DNA of 50,275 nucleotides from Lachnospiraceae bacterium (GCA_019424135.1 JAHYZZ010000018.1:1-50275), one strand, 5' to 3'; positions 8,586-18,276 are shown, counted from the first letter of the stretch. The notes: generated by a model not told the origin, from the letters alone. Translations and numbers: made by a program.

Positions 8586-8620
8586 AATTAGGGGGGGATA
8601 AAAAATTAGAAATTTGCTAT

Positions 8621-9169
8621 TTATAATAATGTTGGTGTAAAAACCCCTAGCATCCGTAAATCCTCCGCACCGCCATTCATCAGCCGATGGGGTACGGTTG
8701 ATGGAAAATGAATAGATTCATCCTTATGTACAATCATTTCCTCTCCATCAATCATCGCCGTCAAACTTCCTTTTAGTACCAGATAAAACTCTTCTCCTGA
8801 ATGGGAATGTTCTTCTACCTGTCCAACGCCTGGTTCCATAACCAGGTTAAAACAATCAATGGTTCTTCCATCAAACTTACCACTTAAAATATTAATTTGC
8901 TTATAAATCTTCTGTAATCCTCCTAAAGATTGATCATCACATCTTCGGATATACTCAGATGTTTCCTGGTGCAAATTAAATACTTCTTTTACAGGAATCT
9001 TTAACGCATCTGCTATCTTTTTTAATGTCACTACCGTCGGAGTCTGCTTCCCATTTTCTATTTGAGAAAGAAAGCTCGCAGAAACGCCTGCCTTTCCACT
9101 TAATTCTGCCAGTGTAAGCCCTTGTGATTTCCTTAATTCTTTAATTTTTGATCCTATATTGTTTTCCAT
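8621..9169 (-). CDS. XRE-family regulator with C-terminal cupin domain
   Basis: 182 residues. The N-terminal helix-turn-helix (about 8-62) reads KELRKSQGLTLAELSGKAGVS then FLSQIENGKQTPTVVTLKKI; the C-terminal cupin (about 105-178) carries EEHSHSGEEFYLVLKGSL and HFPSTVPHRLMN. Such XRE-cupin proteins sense small molecules and usually control nearby transport or catabolic genes. It sits at the 3' end of the peptide-uptake operon with an inverted repeat (9205-9222) just upstream that may be its own operator. AGAGGA precedes the ATG by four bases. The inducer is not known; an amino acid, polyamine or peptide product is possible. Confidence 0.88.
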   Translation of the reverse strand: MENNIGSKIKELRKSQGLTLAELSGKAGVSASFLSQIENGKQTPTVVTLKKIADALKIPVKEVFNLHQETSEYIRRCDDQSLGGLQKIYKQINILSGKFDGRTIDCFNLVMEPGVGQVEEHSHSGEEFYLVLKGSLTAMIDGEEMIVHKDESIHFPSTVPHRLMNGGAEDLRMLGVFTPTLL

Positions 9170-9204
9170 ACTATCCTCTCATCACACATGCGTTTCTAAA
9201 ATCT

Positions 9205-9222
9205 TTTACCTTAATTGGTAAA
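9205..9222. promoter_or_regulatory. inverted-repeat operator candidate upstream of XRE-cupin gene
   Basis: TTTACC-TTAATT-GGTAAA is a perfect 18-bp palindrome located 35-55 bases upstream of the regulator start. A second weaker inverted repeat, GTATT / AATAC, follows at about 9223-9238. This is a likely autoregulatory site, by position and symmetry only. Confidence 0.5.
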
Positions 9223-9250
9223 GTATTCCAAGTAATACCACGATTATTTA

Positions 9251-10936
9251 TTATACTCTAATTTCCCTTTGTTTGTCAGTAAAAATGTAATGATCCACAA
9301 TTTCGTCTAAAATATTAAGGGGGGCCGAACCATATTTAAGTACCTCATCATGATACTCCTTGATTCTGAAATCTTTTCCCTTCTTTTCCTGTGCTCGATT
9401 TCTATACGCATGCATTTTTAAGCTTCCATACTTATATGCCAATGCCTGTGCGGGCATATCCACAGAATAGCGTAATGTTTCCATAAAAATTTCTGAGTCT
9501 GTCAAATTTGTATTTTTTTTCATAAAACGACGGGCCTGGTCTATCGTCCATCCCTTCGCATTTAACCCTGTATCTACGATTAATCTGCAGCACAAAACGA
9601 GATCCCATACATATCGTCCATAAAGATCATAAAGATTGTAAACTCCCATTTCTCCTGCAAGATCGGCCGCATATTCTGCCCATCCATCCGCATAAGCCGT
9701 ATTAAAATGTTCCCTGCATATCATTGGGAGACTCTCATCTTCTGCAATAAGGTTCGTTTGAAAATGGTGCCCTGGAATCAGCTCATGTGCAACGATTGCG
9801 GCTGTCCGGATCTGAGATCTTTGATCTAGTTCTGCCGCACTATAATAAAAAACTCCTTCTTTCTCTTCTCCGATTGGCACAGAATAGTACCCCCAAGATG
9901 TGGTTCCTTCCTTGCTTTTCGGAAGTGCCTGACAGCGGCATCCGGCCTTAGGAAAATGAACAAAAAAATCTGATAATCTTGGTTCAATCTTTTTTTGCAC
10001 GGATTCAAATCTATGTTGAAGTTCTTGGGGAGTCTTATCAAAGCATATCCTATTTTTTCTTAAATACTCTTGAAACTCTTCCAGATCATAATTCATTCCT
10101 AATTCGCGGATAATTTTTTTCATCTTATCTCGCGTAATCTCTAGATTTTCATATCCTATTTCCTGAAGTTCTTCTGGGGTCAGCCGGTAAGATGTATATG
10201 TAATAATCTGCTGGCGATAATATTCTTCTCCTCCCGGAATATGACAAAGACCTGGCAAAATTTGCACCGTGCTGTTCAAATATCCTGTTTTTATTTCTAA
10301 GATCATCTGTTCTAATGTTTGGTTAAATGCTTCTATCTCTTTTTCGATTTTATTTTGAACAGAGACAGGAATCATCATTTTCACATCTGTTCTATTCCAA
10401 GGCTTTAACCTTGTATCAGGCCTGCAAGCTAAACTTTTCAACATGTTGATTACTATTTCTACTTGCTCCGTCGGCATAATAATTCCTTTTTCTTTCTGCC
10501 TTTTCAGCTTATCCATCATTTCTTTTAATTTTTCGGGAAACTGCCCCAAAAGCTCTTCATACAATTCTAAATCTTCTCTTTTTTCTAACGGATACGTCTC
10601 CAGACGCTTAACCACATACGGTAAAGGTGTTGTATTATGTGTCAGATTGAACTTAAACCAGTAGTATTTTCCATTTCTAACAATATATTCGCAAAAATCT
10701 CTGCATATTTTTAAGATGATTTGTTCTTCCCATGAAATCCCTTTTTCTACCAGCCAGTCGTCTATCTTACCAATCATTTCCTGACTTTTCTCTATATTTT
10801 TTTGTGCCCGCTCTTCTGATAAATCAAACAACTGACGGTCTCGAAAATCTGATTTAATAAAACTGCTGAAATCATTAATATGTATTTTTTGATAATACTC
10901 ATCAAGTTTTTCCTTGACTTCCTTTCTGATCTTCAT
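9251..10936 (-). CDS. DUF885 family metallopeptidase-like protein
   Basis: 561 residues with no signal peptide, so probably cytoplasmic. The DUF885 zinc-type motif is VAHELIPGHHFQ (about 385-396), and YADGWAEYAADLAGEMGVY supplies the downstream Glu-containing helix typical of the family. DUF885 proteins belong to the gluzincin-like group; characterised relatives are peptidases, but substrates are mostly unknown. It is the last transport-operon gene before the regulator; AAGGAG precedes the ATG by six bases. In an operon with an oligopeptide-type importer it probably cleaves the imported compound. It is full length, unlike the shorter paralogue at 14274-15470. Confidence 0.85.
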   Translation of the reverse strand: MKIRKEVKEKLDEYYQKIHINDFSSFIKSDFRDRQLFDLSEERAQKNIEKSQEMIGKIDDWLVEKGISWEEQIILKICRDFCEYIVRNGKYYWFKFNLTHNTTPLPYVVKRLETYPLEKREDLELYEELLGQFPEKLKEMMDKLKRQKEKGIIMPTEQVEIVINMLKSLACRPDTRLKPWNRTDVKMMIPVSVQNKIEKEIEAFNQTLEQMILEIKTGYLNSTVQILPGLCHIPGGEEYYRQQIITYTSYRLTPEELQEIGYENLEITRDKMKKIIRELGMNYDLEEFQEYLRKNRICFDKTPQELQHRFESVQKKIEPRLSDFFVHFPKAGCRCQALPKSKEGTTSWGYYSVPIGEEKEGVFYYSAAELDQRSQIRTAAIVAHELIPGHHFQTNLIAEDESLPMICREHFNTAYADGWAEYAADLAGEMGVYNLYDLYGRYVWDLVLCCRLIVDTGLNAKGWTIDQARRFMKKNTNLTDSEIFMETLRYSVDMPAQALAYKYGSLKMHAYRNRAQEKKGKDFRIKEYHDEVLKYGSAPLNILDEIVDHYIFTDKQREIRV

Positions 10937-10948
10937 AGTCCGCTCCTT

Positions 10949-11929
10949 TTAACCATCTAAATACTCTTCCTGGCTTTGCTTTTTCATCCTATGACAAAAT
11001 ACCCGGTGGGTGGCGCTAATCTGAACTTCCCTTGGCGATTCCTTTTTACATGTTTCACAGGCATACGGGCATCTGGGATGAAATGTACATCCGGAAGGCG
11101 GATTCGAAGGTGATGGTATATCACCTGATAAATATTCTTCTTCACCTGTCAATTGATGCTCTATTGATGGAATAGCTGACAACAATGCCTGGGTATAGGG
11201 ATGTTGAGGATTTTGAAAAAGTTCTTCCCGTGAAGCCTGCTCCACAATTCTTCCCAAATACATGACTGCAATATTCTCACACATATAATCCACAACACTT
11301 AAATTATGGGATATAAACAAATAGGTTAATTTCAATTCCTTCTGAAGATCCTTCAACAAATTCAAAATTTGTGATTGTACAGATACATCCAATGCAGATA
11401 CTGGTTCATCCAAAATAACCATTTGCGGATTTAGTGCTAAGGCACGCGCAATTCCGATCCTCTGTCTTTGCCCTCCGGAAAACTCATGGGGATATCTTTT
11501 TGCAAACCTTTTGTCTAAACCTACCAGTTCCATCAACTCGTATACACGCTTCTGCATCTCTTCTGTTGTCCCCAAGTGATATATTTTCATTGGATCCATA
11601 ATGGTTTCATTTACCGTCATTCGGGGATTTAAAGAGGCATATGGGTCCTGAAAAACCATTTGAACATTTTTTCGATACTCTTTTAATTCTTTCCCTTTCA
11701 ATCCTGCTATATTTTCTCCTCTAAACAGAATTTCTCCATCTGTCGGTTGATACAGCCGTATAATAGCCCTTGCGGTTGTGGATTTTCCACATCCGGACTC
11801 TCCTACCAGTCCAAACGTTTTCCCTTCGGGAATTTTGAAGGACACACCATCAACCGCTTTTATCACCATACGCTTATCACTCTTCATCGGAAACTGAACT
11901 TTCAGATCATTTGTCTCCAGCAGATACAT
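10949..11929 (-). CDS. oppF: oligopeptide/dipeptide ABC transporter ATP-binding protein (OppF/DppF type)
   Basis: 326 residues. It has Walker A GESGCGKSTTARAI, signature FSGGQRQRIGIARAL, Walker B MVILDEPVSALD and H-loop FISHNLSVV, plus the C-terminal oligopeptide-transporter extension with Cys residues (GCTFHPRCPYACETCKK) that is often linked to an iron-sulfur site. The second ATG (11929) is chosen, six bases after AAAGGAGG; the first ATG at 11935 touches the ribosome site. It overlaps the upstream oppD gene by 23 bases, showing tight coupling. It works with the oppD, oppB, oppC and oppA products at the membrane. Confidence 0.92.
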   Translation of the reverse strand: MYLLETNDLKVQFPMKSDKRMVIKAVDGVSFKIPEGKTFGLVGESGCGKSTTARAIIRLYQPTDGEILFRGENIAGLKGKELKEYRKNVQMVFQDPYASLNPRMTVNETIMDPMKIYHLGTTEEMQKRVYELMELVGLDKRFAKRYPHEFSGGQRQRIGIARALALNPQMVILDEPVSALDVSVQSQILNLLKDLQKELKLTYLFISHNLSVVDYMCENIAVMYLGRIVEQASREELFQNPQHPYTQALLSAIPSIEHQLTGEEEYLSGDIPSPSNPPSGCTFHPRCPYACETCKKESPREVQISATHRVFCHRMKKQSQEEYLDG

Positions 11930-12929
11930 ATGCATCCTCCTTTCCCATCAAATCGCTTTCTCCCTCATATAACCAACACCGTACGTAATGTCCCTGCGCG
12001 ATTTCCATCATTGGCGGTACTTTCTTCCTGCAGCTCTCACAGGCATGCTCACATCTTGGTTCAAACGAGCAGCCGCCTTTATCATCCGCCGGATGCATAA
12101 CATTTCCTGGAATATGATGCAGCTCTTGACCTGACATTCCAATAAATGGAATACATTCCAGAAGACCTTTTGAATATGGGTGCATGGGATTTTGAAAAAA
12201 CTCTTCCCGTGAGGCACTCTCTACGAATCGTCCACAGTACATTACCAGAACACGGTCACATATTTCTGCTACAACACTTAAGTCATGAGTGATCAGAATA
12301 ATCGCCATTTGTTCCTCTTTTGCTAATTTTTTTAGCAGCTGAAGAATCTGTGCCTGAATAGTTACATCTAGGGCTGTTGTCGGTTCATCCGCAATCAATA
12401 ATTTCGAATGGTTAAGTAATGCCATAGAAATCATGACTCTTTGGCGCATTCCGCCAGAAAGTTGATGAGGATACTGTCTAAGAACATTTTCTGCTCCTGG
12501 AATGCCGACCTTATTTAATACTTCTAAAATCCGATTTCTACATTCTTCTTTGCTTACTTTTTTATCATGATTTCGAATGACTTCTCTCAATTGATTCTCA
12601 ATTGTAAAAACCGGATTCAAAGAAGTCATTGGCTCTTGAAAAATCATCGAAAGTGTATTCCCCCGAATTTCATCATAGCCTTTTCTCGACAAAGTCGTTA
12701 ATTCTTCTCCGTCAAATTTAATAGATCCTGTTTTTATCCTGCTGTTTTTTTTAGGAAGCAACCCCATTACAGAAAGGGACGTAACACTTTTCCCACATCC
12801 TGATTCTCCCACAAGCCCCAGGATTTCTCCTTTATTTACGTAAAAAGAGACATCGTTTACTGCCGTCACCTCTCCATCATATGTACGAAATACTGTTGTC
12901 AGATGATCTACATTCAATAATTTCTCCAT
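11907..12929 (-). CDS. oppD: oligopeptide/dipeptide ABC transporter ATP-binding protein (OppD/DppD type)
   Basis: 340 residues. Walker A is GESGCGKSVTSLSVMG, the signature is LSGGMRQRVMISMAL, Walker B is LLIADEPTTALDVT and the H-loop is LITHDLSVVAEICDRV. The C-terminal oligopeptide extension contains GGCSFEPRCEHACESC. It is the D-type partner of the ATPase pair that powers the OppBC channel. The ribosome site is modest (AAGGA). The 3' end overlaps oppF. Substrate class (peptide or acylated amino acid) must come from the binding protein and the enzymes in the operon. Confidence 0.92.
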   Translation of the reverse strand: MEKLLNVDHLTTVFRTYDGEVTAVNDVSFYVNKGEILGLVGESGCGKSVTSLSVMGLLPKKNSRIKTGSIKFDGEELTTLSRKGYDEIRGNTLSMIFQEPMTSLNPVFTIENQLREVIRNHDKKVSKEECRNRILEVLNKVGIPGAENVLRQYPHQLSGGMRQRVMISMALLNHSKLLIADEPTTALDVTIQAQILQLLKKLAKEEQMAIILITHDLSVVAEICDRVLVMYCGRFVESASREEFFQNPMHPYSKGLLECIPFIGMSGQELHHIPGNVMHPADDKGGCSFEPRCEHACESCRKKVPPMMEIAQGHYVRCWLYEGESDLMGKEDAYVSAGDK

Positions 12930-12950
12930 AACATCTATTCCTTATTTTGT

Positions 12951-14258
12951 CTATGAAAATGCTTTATCTACCGCATTTTCCATTGCAGTTAACATTTCAT
13001 CCAGTACATCTCTTCCGTGCTTGACACTCAATACATGATGAGACAATGGCGCCTGTGAACACCATACTCCCTGCTCCTGCAAACTTTCTACATATTTCGC
13101 ATACTGTACGGCATTCGTTGTTGCTGCCTGGCGATAGTTCGTTGGCTCTTTTTCCATAAAATAAACCTGGAAATGTCCGCCCTTGCCTCTTAGCAATACT
13201 GGCACATTTTTCCTTTCAGCCATTGCATTGAACTCATTCCTGAGGGAATCTGCATTTGCCATGATGGTTTTAGTAACTTCTCCAGAATCCAACATATCTA
13301 ATGTGGCTGCAGCGGCACATAAAGAAATCTGGTGTCCATTAAATGTACCGATAAATCCAACTCCATTACCAGGGATTGTATAATCCAGATACTTGGCTTT
13401 CCCGGCAACTGCCGCACTGATATATCCATTGGCAAATGCCTTTCCGTACATACACAAATCTGCCTTTACACCAAAATAGTCCTGACATCCGCCAAGGCCG
13501 ATCCTAAATCCTGTCAGAAGCTCGTCAAATACCAAAACAATCCCCAGCTCATCGCAGATATTTCTAAGGAAATGAATATATTCGGGAGTAGCTTCTACAA
13601 ACCCGATGTCTATCATAATCGGTTCCAGGATAATTGCTGCCAGATCATCTTTATGTTCTCGGATTAGCGCTTCGGTTGCTTCAATGTTATTAAAGGGAAG
13701 AACCAGTGTTGACGAAACAGTCACTGGATCCAGCCCTCCCCCTCCCGGTACAGATTTAGGACGTTCTTCCTCCCCGACCTGGTCTAACGGTGCAAAGCTG
13801 TTGACATATACCATATCTGCCCAGCCATCATACGCGCCTTCCATGACAGCAATCGTATTTCTTCCAGTCGCATATCTGGCTATATGGATAATATGGGTCA
13901 CTGCTTCCGTACCTGTATTTGTAAACCGCACTTTTTCGTTTCCCGTCAGTTTCAAGAAATGTTCTGCTACGTTTACACTAAGGGGTGTATCAAACCCGGT
14001 AACTACGCCTTGATTTTTTTCAATGTATTCAGCCATTCTTTCGTTAAATTCCGGATTGTTGTGGCCAAGGATCATGGTTCCATTTCCCATAATCAAATCA
14101 ATATACCGATTCCCATCTACATCATATACATACGCATCCTGAGCTTTTTCCATATATATAGGATATGGTTTTCTATTTCTACCATTTGAATTTACTCCAC
14201 CTGACATCAACGCAGATGCCCGGTCAAACAACGCTTTTGACTTTGGATATTCCATCAT
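12951..14258 (-). CDS. class III PLP-dependent aminotransferase (glutamate-1-semialdehyde aminomutase-like)
   Basis: About 435 residues. Fold type I motifs are visible: FTNTGTEAVTHIIHIAR for the phosphate-binding region, VFDELLTGFRIG with the pyridine-binding Asp, and MYGKAFANGYISAAVAGK with the Schiff-base Lys. It resembles GSA aminomutase and the beta-amino-acid aminotransferases. No haem gene is nearby and the operon imports peptides, so a catabolic aminotransferase is more likely than HemL. An ATG at 14258 with GGGG about nine bases upstream is preferred over a GTG at 14270 without a ribosome site. It sits between a DUF885 gene and oppD. Confidence 0.82.
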   Translation of the reverse strand: MMEYPKSKALFDRASALMSGGVNSNGRNRKPYPIYMEKAQDAYVYDVDGNRYIDLIMGNGTMILGHNNPEFNERMAEYIEKNQGVVTGFDTPLSVNVAEHFLKLTGNEKVRFTNTGTEAVTHIIHIARYATGRNTIAVMEGAYDGWADMVYVNSFAPLDQVGEEERPKSVPGGGGLDPVTVSSTLVLPFNNIEATEALIREHKDDLAAIILEPIMIDIGFVEATPEYIHFLRNICDELGIVLVFDELLTGFRIGLGGCQDYFGVKADLCMYGKAFANGYISAAVAGKAKYLDYTIPGNGVGFIGTFNGHQISLCAAAATLDMLDSGEVTKTIMANADSLRNEFNAMAERKNVPVLLRGKGGHFQVYFMEKEPTNYRQAATTNAVQYAKYVESLQEQGVWCSQAPLSHHVLSVKHGRDVLDEMLTAMENAVDKAFS

Positions 14259-14273
14259 TCTTTTCCCCACTTT

Positions 14274-15470
14274 CTAATTTTTTTCGAACTGAAGCACTGT
14301 ATCTACACTGTGCATATTTTCATATAAATATTTTAAGAATCTTGGTTGCTTTCCCAGCTCCAATCCTTTCCAGGCCTCTTCCAAAGCTTCCCATCCTCTC
14401 CAGTAAGCATACATATAAGCCTTGCGGAATGGATAACCCATATAGCGAAGCCTGGACTTAATCTTTGCATCACTTGCAAAAGAATATGCCCTCATATACT
14501 GTTCTGCTTTCTTTGGTCCATCCTCTTCACAATAATAAATATGAGATGCATTTTGATTACAGATAGACTGAATCTGGTTTAGCTGCCGGCAGATTTCATC
14601 ATTGATATCTTCATTCCAGCCCAGGAAATCTTTTCCTTGATCCGCAAGACCTTCAAATACCGGACTGCTGGCAGTGTTTGTTAAAACTAGTCCGGCATCT
14701 GCCGGAATCCTTCCTTCTTCCACAAGCTGCTGTCGAATCGCCATATGAGTCATGTGTCCAGGATATGCCTCATGGCATACCAAATGTTTTAACTCATCAT
14801 AAGTATAGGTCACTTCACCGTTGATATAAATCATACGACTCATATAATCACAATACGCATTATAAGGAACGTTATACACAATCTCTGCATGAACATTAAA
14901 ATCTCGAATTGCCCCTAAGCCCAACGCAAGTGTCTTATTCTTTGCCTCGCTCAGCAGCTTTTCCAATATGTTTTTGGTTTCTTCCGCTCCCGTGACCGCC
15001 CGGTTCTTCTGCCACATTTTTACCTGCTCTTCTACTGTCCCTTGATATCCCGCTTTTGATAAGGTATCCTGGAGTTTTTTTATTTTTTCTTTTACGATTT
15101 CGCTACCCACCGGATTTTCATCGATAAACATCGTTTCTCCAGCAATTTCTCTAAATGATATTGGGAAGCCAGAAAGCCAGAGACATACCTTTCGGAAAGA
15201 TCCTACCTGCTGCAGCATATAGTTTTTTCTGGTTGGATCCTGAATCCTTTCGTAACCATGATATATTTCTGCCAAACTGTCTATTGCCTCTTTCCAGGAC
15301 GTAATGGCTGTCGACTTTATTCCAGAAAAATTTACCGGCACCAGTCCCTCTGCTGTAAAGGATACTTCTTCAGATTTCTCCATCTGTTCTTTCCGATAAA
15401 ATTCATCTGCTCCCAGCACGATTTCGCAAAATTTCTTTGCCAGTTCAAAATCTTTTTTCTCGTACTGCAT
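14274..15470 (-). CDS. short DUF885-like metallopeptidase-like protein
   Basis: 398 residues, about 160 shorter than the DUF885 protein at 9251-10936. The core motif VCHEAYPGHMTHM (HExxPGH type) is intact, and VFEGLADQGKDFLG takes the place of the usual EGWA(T/E)Y motif, so this is a diverged member. It is soluble. It lies between the AstE-like and aminotransferase genes in the same operon, with GAGGA before the ATG. A hydrolase acting on the imported substrate is the natural guess; specificity cannot be read from the sequence. Confidence 0.75.
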   Translation of the reverse strand: MQYEKKDFELAKKFCEIVLGADEFYRKEQMEKSEEVSFTAEGLVPVNFSGIKSTAITSWKEAIDSLAEIYHGYERIQDPTRKNYMLQQVGSFRKVCLWLSGFPISFREIAGETMFIDENPVGSEIVKEKIKKLQDTLSKAGYQGTVEEQVKMWQKNRAVTGAEETKNILEKLLSEAKNKTLALGLGAIRDFNVHAEIVYNVPYNAYCDYMSRMIYINGEVTYTYDELKHLVCHEAYPGHMTHMAIRQQLVEEGRIPADAGLVLTNTASSPVFEGLADQGKDFLGWNEDINDEICRQLNQIQSICNQNASHIYYCEEDGPKKAEQYMRAYSFASDAKIKSRLRYMGYPFRKAYMYAYWRGWEALEEAWKGLELGKQPRFLKYLYENMHSVDTVLQFEKN

Positions 15471-15487
15471 ATCTTCATCCTCGTTTC

Positions 15488-16414
15488 TTACTCTAATGCA
15501 TCTGCATCTGCAATCATAAAACTAAAGTCTCCTGGAAAAGCTCGATTCACCGTTGGACGCAATAAAATCATCAAATTCTTTTCATAAGGAGCTTTGATCT
15601 CCTCCAATAATTCCAACGTTTTTGGATTGTAAATTTTTGCCAAGGTCACATGCCCTTCCACAATTTCTCCTAATTTTGAAATATCAAGTCCTGGCACCAT
15701 CAAGCCGCCTTCATGAGGATCTACGTGTGCAATATAGTCACAAACCACCTGATCATCACGTTTGATCTCCTCGCCATCTATTACACCTTCATGCCTTAAT
15801 ACACTTAATACCCCGTCTACACCACGCTGAATATCTCTTTCTCTGACTGCCAGTCCACCGATTTCAGCAACCATTGTACGGACGCCTTTTTCCCTTGCAA
15901 AATTATTGACATTTCCCGGATAATCCTCCGTCGGTCGATAAAGAATTTTCGATCCAAAGGAACGTGACATGGCTTCATCATTCAAAATATAGCAATATTC
16001 AACAATCGGTTCTCTTCCTCCTGAATGAACATCCAGATATGCGTCTAAAGTACCGACAAACTGTTCCAAATAAACATTTGCGATTCTTTCCGTTAAAAAT
16101 CCATTCTCAGATCCCGGGAACACACGGTTCAGATTTAACCCATCAATCGGACTGTTTCTGTCAACCTGCTCAAAAGACAAACTATGAGCAACACTGCATA
16201 TTTTAATCGTTCCATGAACTTCCTGCGTTTTCAAAAATTCAACTACTCTTCTTGTAATCTCAACACCTATAATCTCATCGCCATGAATGGCTGCACCGAC
16301 ACCCACTACCTTATCACTCCCTGGTCCCTCAAACTTATGGATGGGAATAGAATATTTACTTCCATTTGCAAGATAGCAGACATCTAATTCCTCGTAACTA
16401 TATTTTGTACTCAT
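15488..16414 (-). CDS. succinylglutamate desuccinylase/aspartoacylase family amidohydrolase
   Basis: 308 residues of the AstE/AspA branch of M14-like zinc enzymes. Zinc ligands are H44 and E47 in AAIHGDEIIG and the His of LDVHSGGRE; NLNRVFPG is the substrate Arg region, and MVAEIGGL probably carries the catalytic Glu. The family removes acyl groups from N-acyl amino acids or acts on related amides. In this operon it would deacylate an imported compound, whose amine could then pass to the class III aminotransferase. The ribosome site is AAGGGA. The true substrate is unknown; DoeB (N-acetyl-diaminobutyrate deacetylase) is one family precedent. Confidence 0.82.
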   Translation of the reverse strand: MSTKYSYEELDVCYLANGSKYSIPIHKFEGPGSDKVVGVGAAIHGDEIIGVEITRRVVEFLKTQEVHGTIKICSVAHSLSFEQVDRNSPIDGLNLNRVFPGSENGFLTERIANVYLEQFVGTLDAYLDVHSGGREPIVEYCYILNDEAMSRSFGSKILYRPTEDYPGNVNNFAREKGVRTMVAEIGGLAVRERDIQRGVDGVLSVLRHEGVIDGEEIKRDDQVVCDYIAHVDPHEGGLMVPGLDISKLGEIVEGHVTLAKIYNPKTLELLEEIKAPYEKNLMILLRPTVNRAFPGDFSFMIADADALE

Positions 16415-16444
16415 ATTTATCCATCCCTTCTTTTCATATTTTTC

Positions 16445-17287
16445 TTAATTTACCATCCTAGGATCTGTGATATCGCGTATCCCATTTCCCAGAAGATTAA
16501 ACCCTAATACTGTAAACATAATGGCCAATCCTGGAATGGTAGCCATATGGGCTGCCGTCCTCATATAGCGCAGTCCAAAGGACAATGCATATCCCCAGCT
16601 GGGCGTCGGAGGCTGAACCCCTAAGCCCATAAAGGACAACGTAGCTTCCGATACAATGGCAGTCCCAATTCCAAGAGTCGCTACGACAATAATCGGGGCA
16701 AGTGCATTTGGAACAATATATTTAAACAAGATTCTTTTATTGCTGGCGCCAAAGGTTTTTGCTGCTAACACATACTCTTCTTCGCGTATGCCTAAAACGC
16801 TTGATCTGACAACTCTGGCGTATTGTGTCCAAGATACCAGACACAAAGAAATTATTACGCTCACTGTTCCTCCACCTAAAACTGCTACCAAAGCAATCGC
16901 CAGCAGTAAGACCGGAAACGATAAAAAGACATCAATAATTCTACCGATCAAGTTGTCTACCCATCCTCCATAATATCCTGCGATCAGTCCTATGATTACA
17001 CCAATCAGCATAGAAAAAAAGACAGATACAAATCCTACGATCAACGATATTCGTGCTCCATAGAATATCCGTGTCATCATATCTCTTCCATATTGGTCTG
17101 TACCTAGCAAATGCTCTGAACCTGGGGCTTTTAGTGCATTATCCATGTTCATTGCATCTAAATCATATGGTGATAAAACAGGGGCAAAAATAGCGATAAA
17201 AATAACAATTAAAACCATAATCGTACCTATCACCACTGATTTATTATGTATTGCTTTTTGAAATGTTTTGTTTTTTCGTATATTCAT
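16445..17287 (-). CDS. oppC: oligopeptide/dipeptide ABC transporter permease (OppC/DppC type)
   Basis: 280 residues with six predicted membrane helices. The OppC N-terminal motif HLLGTDQYGRDMMTRIFYGARISL and the EAA loop EYVLAAKTFGASNKRILFKYIVPNALAPI are present. It starts two bases after the oppB stop codon, with the ribosome site GAGGGA within the last oppB codons. It forms the membrane channel with OppB. Confidence 0.94.
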   Translation of the reverse strand: MNIRKNKTFQKAIHNKSVVIGTIMVLIVIFIAIFAPVLSPYDLDAMNMDNALKAPGSEHLLGTDQYGRDMMTRIFYGARISLIVGFVSVFFSMLIGVIIGLIAGYYGGWVDNLIGRIIDVFLSFPVLLLAIALVAVLGGGTVSVIISLCLVSWTQYARVVRSSVLGIREEEYVLAAKTFGASNKRILFKYIVPNALAPIIVVATLGIGTAIVSEATLSFMGLGVQPPTPSWGYALSFGLRYMRTAAHMATIPGLAIMFTVLGFNLLGNGIRDITDPRMVN

Positions 17288-17289
17288 GG

Positions 17290-18276
17290 TTATCCCTCAC
17301 TGATTTTTGGATTAATGACTACATAAAGAAGATCCACAACCAGGTTAATAATAATAAATAAGACTGCAATTAAGAACACTGAAGCCTGTACAACCGAATA
17401 ATCCCGGTTCAAAATCGCCGTTACCAATACCTGGCCAATACCCGGCCAGGAAAAAACAGTTTCTGTAACAATCGATCCTCCAAGCAAAGATCCAAACTGC
17501 AATGCCACAATTGTAATCACAGGCGGGAGAGCATTTCGGAACGCATGCTTCATGACTACTTTTATCTCCTTCGTCCCTTTTGCTCTGGCCGTTCTTATAT
17601 AGTCCATATCCAAAACTTCCAGCATCGTCGAACGGATCATTCGGGATATCATTGCTGATCCCATAATTCCTAGCGCAAACGAAGGCATCAAAATCTTTTG
17701 AAAACTATTGATAAAATCATCGAAATCTCCCGTGGAGATTCCTGCAATCAGTGCCGGGATCAAAGGATCCCCCCGGCCAAACGAAGGAAGCCAATGCAAC
17801 TGAACGGAAAATAGAAGTATCATCAATAATCCCATCCAGAAAACCGGCATGGAAATTCCAACTTGGGCAAATACCATGCTAATATTATCAAGCCAGCTAT
17901 TTTGTTTCACCGCTGAAAGGATGCCTAAGGGAATCGAAATTAAAAGAGCCCAGAACATTCCCATGACTGCTAATTCCAGTGTGGCCGGAAATGCTTCCTT
18001 AATCATATCGATAACTGGTGTCTGATAGATGACTGAATCTCCAAAATTTAAAGTTACTAATTCTTTAATGTATGTTACAAACTGTACAAAAATATTTTCA
18101 TTCAGTCCATATTGCTCTCGCACTCGTTCCATATCTTCCAGCGTAGCCTCTGGTCCTAATAAGGCTGACGCAAAATCTCCTGGCATAGAACGCAGTAATA
18201 TAAAAATAATAACAAGAACGCCAAACGCAGTAGGAATTACGTACAAAAGGCGCTTTAAGATATACTTCGCTCGCAT
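17290..18276 (-). CDS. oppB: oligopeptide/dipeptide ABC transporter permease (OppB/DppB type)
   Basis: 328 residues and about six membrane helices. It starts YILKRLLYVIPTAFGVLVIIF, typical of OppB, and has the EAA loop DYIRTARAKGTKEIKVVMKHAFRNALPP and ETVFSWPGIGQ. AAGGAG precedes the ATG. It follows the binding-protein gene after a gap of about 75 bases, the usual place for an attenuating hairpin, though none is convincing. Confidence 0.94.
   Translation of the reverse strand: MRAKYILKRLLYVIPTAFGVLVIIFILLRSMPGDFASALLGPEATLEDMERVREQYGLNENIFVQFVTYIKELVTLNFGDSVIYQTPVIDMIKEAFPATLELAVMGMFWALLISIPLGILSAVKQNSWLDNISMVFAQVGISMPVFWMGLLMILLFSVQLHWLPSFGRGDPLIPALIAGISTGDFDDFINSFQKILMPSFALGIMGSAMISRMIRSTMLEVLDMDYIRTARAKGTKEIKVVMKHAFRNALPPVITIVALQFGSLLGGSIVTETVFSWPGIGQVLVTAILNRDYSVVQASVFLIAVLFIIINLVVDLLYVVINPKISEG

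Larger units (their letters stand above)
8307..8620. other. intergenic stretch without a convincing gene
   Basis: No ORF here has a ribosome site or a recognisable product. It contains a small hairpin (AGATAGTT / AACTATCT), a strong plus-strand terminator at 8478-8508, an imperfect inverted repeat at 8545-8585 and a run of seven G. Because the previous gene already has its own terminator at 8284, the second one at 8478 suggests a short separate plus-strand transcript, but no clear promoter was found. Confidence 0.4.

Noticed and set aside
12951..14270. Naming the class III aminotransferase HemL
   Set aside because: The motifs are shared by several aminotransferases, no haem genes are near, and the operon is for peptide-type uptake.
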